This document shows positions 60,636 to 64,000 of a stretch of 64,000 nt of DNA, in pieces (the stretch's first letter is position 1; every line of letters begins with the position of its first letter). Both the position numbers and the translations under genes were made by a program. The DNA lies in contig NZ_JBHUMY010000006.1 in the NCBI RefSeq assembly GCF_042685365.1, positions 434,001-498,000 on the forward strand, written 5' to 3'. Source of the stretch: Paenibacillus_AP thailandensis (lineage in GTDB: Bacteria; Bacillota; Bacilli; Paenibacillales; Paenibacillaceae). Under the pieces are notes generated by a model that saw nothing but the letters and a program-made list of their open reading frames with translations, had not been told where the DNA came from and did not search any database.

Positions 60636-62381
60636 ATGCGATTTTCTTTAAGAAAATTTGTATCTTATTACAAGCCTTATTCGGGATTGTTTCTGTCGGT
60701 ATTGGCCTGCACGTTCATCGCAGCGGCTTTAAGCTTGCTCTTTCCGCTGCTTGTAAGGTACGTCACGAAAGAAGTTTTGGCCAAAGACTTTACCGGCGGC
60801 GCGCTTACGGAAGTGTATATGGTCGGCGGACTTATGCTTATTCTCGTCGCGATTCAAAACGCCGGGAACTATTATGCCGATTACAAAGGCCATGTAGTCG
60901 GAGCGCGCATGGAACGCGATATGCGCAGCGAGTTGTTCGCGCATATGCAGACGCTTTCCTTCGATTTTTACGATAAGCAAAAAACCGGACAGCTGATGTC
61001 CCGCATAACGAACGATCTGCTATTGCTCTCCGAGCTGTATCATCACGGTCCGGAGGATTATGTCAAATCGCTTGTACGCTTTATCGGCGCCTTCTTTATT
61101 TTGTTCCAAATAAATGCGTCCTTGACCATAGCCGTCTTTTGTTTTTTGCCCTTTATGGGTTACTTCGCCCTGTATTTCAACAAGAAGCTCAATAAGGCGT
61201 TGACCCGAAACAAAGAGCGGATCGGGGACGTCAACGCGCAAACCGAGGATAGTCTCGCGGGAATCCGGGTCGTTCAGTCGTTTGCCAACGAGCGTCTGGA
61301 GAACGGGAAGTTTAACCGGGAAAATGGCCGCTTCTTCGAGAGCCGAACGCACACGTACAAGGCGGAGGCGCTCTTTTACAATTGCTTTGACACGATCATC
61401 CAATTGATTACGGTTACGGTAATCCTTTGCGGCAGCGTCCAAATCGCGGACCAACGCTTGGATCTGGCGGACTTGATTACGTTTCTGCTTTGTATCGGCT
61501 ATATGACCGAGCCCGTTCAACGGCTGACGCATATGAGCACGCAGCTGCAGGAAGGCGTCACCGGATTTCAGCGCTTTATGGAGATTATGAACCTCAAGCC
61601 GTCCATCCAAAACAAACCGAATGCGATCGTCATGACAGAAGCGCAGGGAGAGATCGAATTCAAGCAAGTGTCGTTTCGTTACGGCGACCGTTCGAACGAT
61701 GTGTTGACGAACCTGTCGCTGCGCGTAAAGCCGGGGGAGTACGTGGCGATCGTTGGTCCGTCCGGAGCGGGGAAAACAACGTTGTGCTCGCTCATTCCCC
61801 GTTTCTATGACGTTACGGACGGCGAAGTGCTGTTGGACGGAGTCGACGTTCGCGATATCGAGCTGGGCTCGCTAAGAAGAAACGTCGGTTTTGTGCTGCA
61901 AGACGTCTATTTGTTCAACGGGACCATTCTGGATAACATCCGCTACGGGAAGCCGGACGCAAGCGACGAAGACATCATCGCGGCTGCCAAGCATGCCAAC
62001 GCCCACGAGTTCATTATGAGCTTGCCGAACGGTTACCGATCCGAGATCGGGCAACGCGGCGTTAAGCTGTCCGGCGGCCAGAAGCAGCGGCTTAGCATCG
62101 CCCGCGTGTTTTTGAAGAATCCTCCGGTTCTTATTTTGGATGAAGCGACAAGCGCGTTGGATAACGAAAGCGAGAGTGTTATTAAGGCATCGCTGGAAAA
62201 ATTGTCTCGCGGGCGGACGACGATCGTCATCGCCCATCGGCTGTCAACCATCCGTACCGCCCAGCGGATTATCGTCTTGACCGAGGACGGGATCGCGGAA
62301 CAAGGGACGCACGATGCGCTGCTGGACCGGAGCGGGACGTACGCGCAGCTATACGCCAAACAATTTGAATACCAAGCCTAG
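60636..62381 (+). CDS. ABC exporter, fused membrane and ATPase domains (MsbA/BmrA/YfiC-like)
   Basis: 581 residues from ATG 60636, six bases behind AAAGGGG. Six-helix exporter domain (about 1-310) with MERDMRSELFAHMQTLSFDFYDKQKTGQLMSRITNDL; ATPase with Walker A GPSGAGKTT, Q-loop, signature KLSGGQKQR, Walker B VLILDEATSALD and H-loop IAHRLST. A half-transporter that homodimerises. Family members export drugs, lipids or peptides. It is the only exporter near the RiPP cluster, but its separate attenuated leader suggests antibiotic-induced efflux as the main role. No peptidase (C39) domain. Confidence 0.92.
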   Translation: MRFSLRKFVSYYKPYSGLFLSVLACTFIAAALSLLFPLLVRYVTKEVLAKDFTGGALTEVYMVGGLMLILVAIQNAGNYYADYKGHVVGARMERDMRSELFAHMQTLSFDFYDKQKTGQLMSRITNDLLLLSELYHHGPEDYVKSLVRFIGAFFILFQINASLTIAVFCFLPFMGYFALYFNKKLNKALTRNKERIGDVNAQTEDSLAGIRVVQSFANERLENGKFNRENGRFFESRTHTYKAEALFYNCFDTIIQLITVTVILCGSVQIADQRLDLADLITFLLCIGYMTEPVQRLTHMSTQLQEGVTGFQRFMEIMNLKPSIQNKPNAIVMTEAQGEIEFKQVSFRYGDRSNDVLTNLSLRVKPGEYVAIVGPSGAGKTTLCSLIPRFYDVTDGEVLLDGVDVRDIELGSLRRNVGFVLQDVYLFNGTILDNIRYGKPDASDEDIIAAAKHANAHEFIMSLPNGYRSEIGQRGVKLSGGQKQRLSIARVFLKNPPVLILDEATSALDNESESVIKASLEKLSRGRTTIVIAHRLSTIRTAQRIIVLTEDGIAEQGTHDALLDRSGTYAQLYAKQFEYQA

Positions 62382-62467
62382 CTATCTCAATCGAGGAAAC
62401 GGATCGAAACGCGCCCCCTGAGGTCAAATTCGGCTTTGCCAAGGAGGCATGATTGAAGCATTAAAGG

Positions 62468-62508
62468 GACCTGTCTTAGGGTGGAAAACCGGGGGGAGGT
62501 CTTTTTTT
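62468..62508 (+). terminator. Terminator after the ABC exporter
   Basis: GACCT (62468-62472) pairs with AGGTC (62497-62501), enclosing a loop with weaker pairing, followed by seven T. Beyond this up to 62677 I see only a hairpin AAGCCGCC/GGCGGCTT (62632-62657), possibly the end of the minus-strand gene's transcript. Confidence 0.65.
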
Positions 62509-62677
62509 ATTTGACAACTCCAGCTATGGATCATATGAACATAAACGCAACAACATGAAATGGAGAAGCCTGGCATTAATTTCGTAAGTGTTTCCCGAAT
62601 CTTTATCTGCTGCTTTTTTGAATTGAACCGGAAGCCGCCGGTTGAGGACGGCGGCTTTACGTTCAGGCAGGCTTAAC

Positions 62678-63373
62678 CTAGCGTCGATCCTGCTTCTGTC
62701 TCCACACAACAACAGCGATCCAAAAACAGCCGGTGGCAAGCAGAAGCCCGTGCACGATTCGGAGCGGCTGCCCGGCCATATATTGCGGTAAGAAGAGCAG
62801 GAATCCGGCGGCGAGGGGAAGTCCGCTCCATTTTGGCGTCATTCGGGACTTCCAGACGGCGATCGCAATCATCGCAGAGCCGGCGGCAAGCAGTAGAAGC
62901 CCGGTCACGATCAGAACGAAGCCCGGTCCGAAACGGACGTGATTCGCAAGGTTAAGCAAGGCATCGGAGTTTTGCCGGATCGCTTCTTGACCGATGGCCC
63001 GCAGCCCGAATATTTCCGCTCCGTAATACGGCAAGGTCAAGCCGGTCCCTGCATAACTGAAGACAAGACCTTTACGCGCGAGCCGTTCGCCCGCGGTACC
63101 TTGTACATAGAGGTATAGCCCGTAAAACCCGAATGTAACAAGTATAAAGGCAAATATGGCCAATACGTGGGAAACGACCCATTCTTGCGAAGCGAACGCA
63201 ATGGCGCCCTGCAGCGCAGCTTCGTCCGAGAAAGGTCTTAAAGCGGGATAAAGGACAAAGAAAACTCCGGCGATAGCAAGGGCTATAGCGAACGGCTTGA
63301 AACGGCGAGTTTTTGCAGGCAGGACTATTGACTTGATGGGTTCCTCCGATCGCATCGCTTTTCCGTTGGTCAT
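62678..63373 (-). CDS. Multi-pass membrane protein of unknown function
   Basis: 231 residues with about six membrane helices (FKPFAIALAIAGVFFVLYPAL; WVVSHVLAIFAFILVTFGFYGLYLYV; FSYAGTGLTLPYYGAEIFGL; FGPGFVLIVTGLLLLAAGSAMIAIAV; GLPLAAGFLLFLPQYM; RIVHGLLLATGCFWIAVVVW) after a basic tail. Not recognised. Tightly regulated: its promoter carries twin palindromes. ATG at 63373 is taken, although the ribosome site AAGGAGAGG is a little far; an ATG six codons in is possible. Confidence 0.78.
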   Translation of the reverse strand: MTNGKAMRSEEPIKSIVLPAKTRRFKPFAIALAIAGVFFVLYPALRPFSDEAALQGAIAFASQEWVVSHVLAIFAFILVTFGFYGLYLYVQGTAGERLARKGLVFSYAGTGLTLPYYGAEIFGLRAIGQEAIRQNSDALLNLANHVRFGPGFVLIVTGLLLLAAGSAMIAIAVWKSRMTPKWSGLPLAAGFLLFLPQYMAGQPLRIVHGLLLATGCFWIAVVVWRQKQDRR

Positions 63374-63420
63374 GATCAGACTTCCATCCTCTCCTTATAA
63401 ATTGGTGTTCGCTTCAAATA

Positions 63421-63477
63421 AAACTAATGAGATTAGTTTATAGTTATATCATAAAACTAATGTCATTAGTTTGTCAA
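63421..63477 (-). promoter_or_regulatory. Promoter with twin AAACTAAT-N3-ATTAGTTT operators
   Basis: Perfect inverted repeats AAACTAAT-GAG-ATTAGTTT (63421-63439) and AAACTAAT-GTC-ATTAGTTT (63454-63472), centres 33 bp apart. On the minus strand -35 TTGACA (63472-63477) and -10 TATGAT (63448-63453) flank the second one, so it fills the 18-bp spacer exactly. Fits TetR-type repression of the membrane protein gene. The regulator is not identified; the MerR gene on the other side is a possible but less typical candidate. Confidence 0.82.
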
Positions 63478-63628
63478 TTCACTTTGTAAAATCTTCACAT
63501 TGCAGGGACTTGGGGTTCGGTGAAGAAATGATAACAAAAGCTGCAGCAGACCTCTTGCACCTTACGTTACGTCACGTTTTATACTTAAGAAGCCGGTAAT
63601 CAGCTAGCGCCAAAGAAAGGAGTGGATT

Positions 63629-64000
63629 ATGCAGCAGCAATGGAAAGTGGGGGACCTAGCCAAGTTGACGGGACTCACGGTCCGTACACTGCGGTTTTAC
63701 GATCAGATCGGTTTATTTTCGCCTTCAGGCCATTCCGGCAGCGGTCATCGGTTGTATAACGAAGCCGATATTAGACGGCTGCAGCAAATTTTGTCTCTGA
63801 AAGATTTGGGGTTATCGCTTGAAGAAATCCAGGCGCTGCTGGAAGGCCAGACCTATACGCCTGCCGAAATCGTCTCCATTCAAATCGAAAGGGTTCGCAA
63901 AACGATTAAAACCCAGCGGAAGCTGCTGGCCGCACTCGAGCGTGTGGCCGAACGAATGACCGATCAAGAGCCGCTTTCTACCGATGCTTTTATTTCACTG
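63629..64000 (+). CDS. MerR-family transcriptional regulator, 3' end cut by window
   Basis: The first 124 residues are present, behind AAAGGAG. Winged HTH: QWKVGDLAKLTGLTVRTLRFYDQIGLFSPSGHSGSGHRLYNEADIRRLQQILSLKDLGLSLEEIQALL, then the dimerising coiled coil (EIVSIQIERVRKTIKTQRKLLAALERVAERM). The rest, including any ligand domain (a TipAS-like domain is common with this kind of HTH), lies beyond the window. Divergent from the membrane protein gene with 255 bp between. Confidence 0.92.
   Translation, partial: MQQQWKVGDLAKLTGLTVRTLRFYDQIGLFSPSGHSGSGHRLYNEADIRRLQQILSLKDLGLSLEEIQALLEGQTYTPAEIVSIQIERVRKTIKTQRKLLAALERVAERMTDQEPLSTDAFISL

Noticed and set aside
60636..62381. Dedicated exporter of the RiPP product
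   Set aside because: It has no C39 peptidase domain, lies beyond three other genes with its own leader control, and looks like a general multidrug half-transporter; a role in RiPP export cannot be excluded but is not supported.
1..64000. tRNA, rRNA, insertion sequences, prophage or integrative-element ends
   Set aside because: No cloverleaf or rRNA-like stretch, transposase, integrase or paired terminal repeats were seen on reading both strands.

Overview
The window reads as chromosome of a Gram-positive endospore former of the Paenibacillus/Cohnella type. Reasons: strong AGGAGG-type ribosome sites, sigma-A promoters, cre (CcpA) sites, YesM/YesN-type two-component pairs beside lipoprotein-dependent sugar ABC importers, and a CotF-type spore coat gene. 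I see no rRNA, tRNA, transposase, phage or CRISPR. Base composition looks even throughout.

Layout. 1-12.6 kb: a string of small units: the end of an old-yellow-enzyme reductase, an FAH-family hydrolase, an AraC/GyrI regulator, an Lsa-like ABC-F ribosome-protection gene with a ribosome-controlled attenuator, a CDF metal exporter behind an ArsR-type operator, an Rrf2 regulator with a possibly co-regulated NmrA-like oxidoreductase, a ZIP transporter, an MFS exporter divergent from a WYL regulator, and a second WYL regulator heading a three-gene operon. 12.7-23.3 kb: carbohydrate locus I (sensor kinase, AraC response regulator, two permeases, binding lipoprotein, TIM-barrel epimerase, Gfo/Idh dehydrogenase, convergent GH30 hydrolase). 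23.4-32.5 kb: locus II (AraC regulator, kinase/regulator pair, binding lipoprotein, two permeases, GH42 beta-galactosidase). 32.5-34.0 kb: DUF2512, CotF and a small phosphatase-like gene on the minus strand. 34.3-43.4 kb: locus III (binding lipoprotein, two permeases, DUF4127 protein, NanE epimerase, RpiR regulator, ROK kinase, FAD oxidoreductase), probably uptake and catabolism of an amino sugar or ManNAc-containing glycan. 43.4-48.9 kb: a secreted unknown, DinB, proline dehydrogenase, AraC, and an SDR/TetR pair.

48.97-57.97 kb, minus strand, is the most unusual region: six tightly packed genes forming a candidate RiPP (thiazole/oxazole-modified peptide) operon. In transcription order they are a YiiX-like cysteine hydrolase, a hybrid sensor kinase with two kinase modules, a LuxR-type response regulator, a precursor-like protein, a fused E1-like/YcaO cyclodehydratase, and a SagB-type dehydrogenase. 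The precursor-like protein starts with a nitrile-hydratase-like leader, continues with a Tyr/Pro-rich stretch, and ends in a ladder of (P/L)-M-Cys motifs whose last four cysteines are exactly 21 residues apart. Divergently transcribed behind three ATGACTT direct repeats (22 and 21 bp apart) are three further genes of unknown role (a TIG-domain protein, a 93-residue protein, a helical 212-residue protein). An ABC exporter with its own leader peptide and a hairpin hiding its ribosome site follows. The window ends with a membrane protein behind twin palindromic operators and the start of a MerR regulator.

Start codons were chosen by ribosome-site spacing and overlap with the upstream gene, so many differ from the longest possible reading frame.
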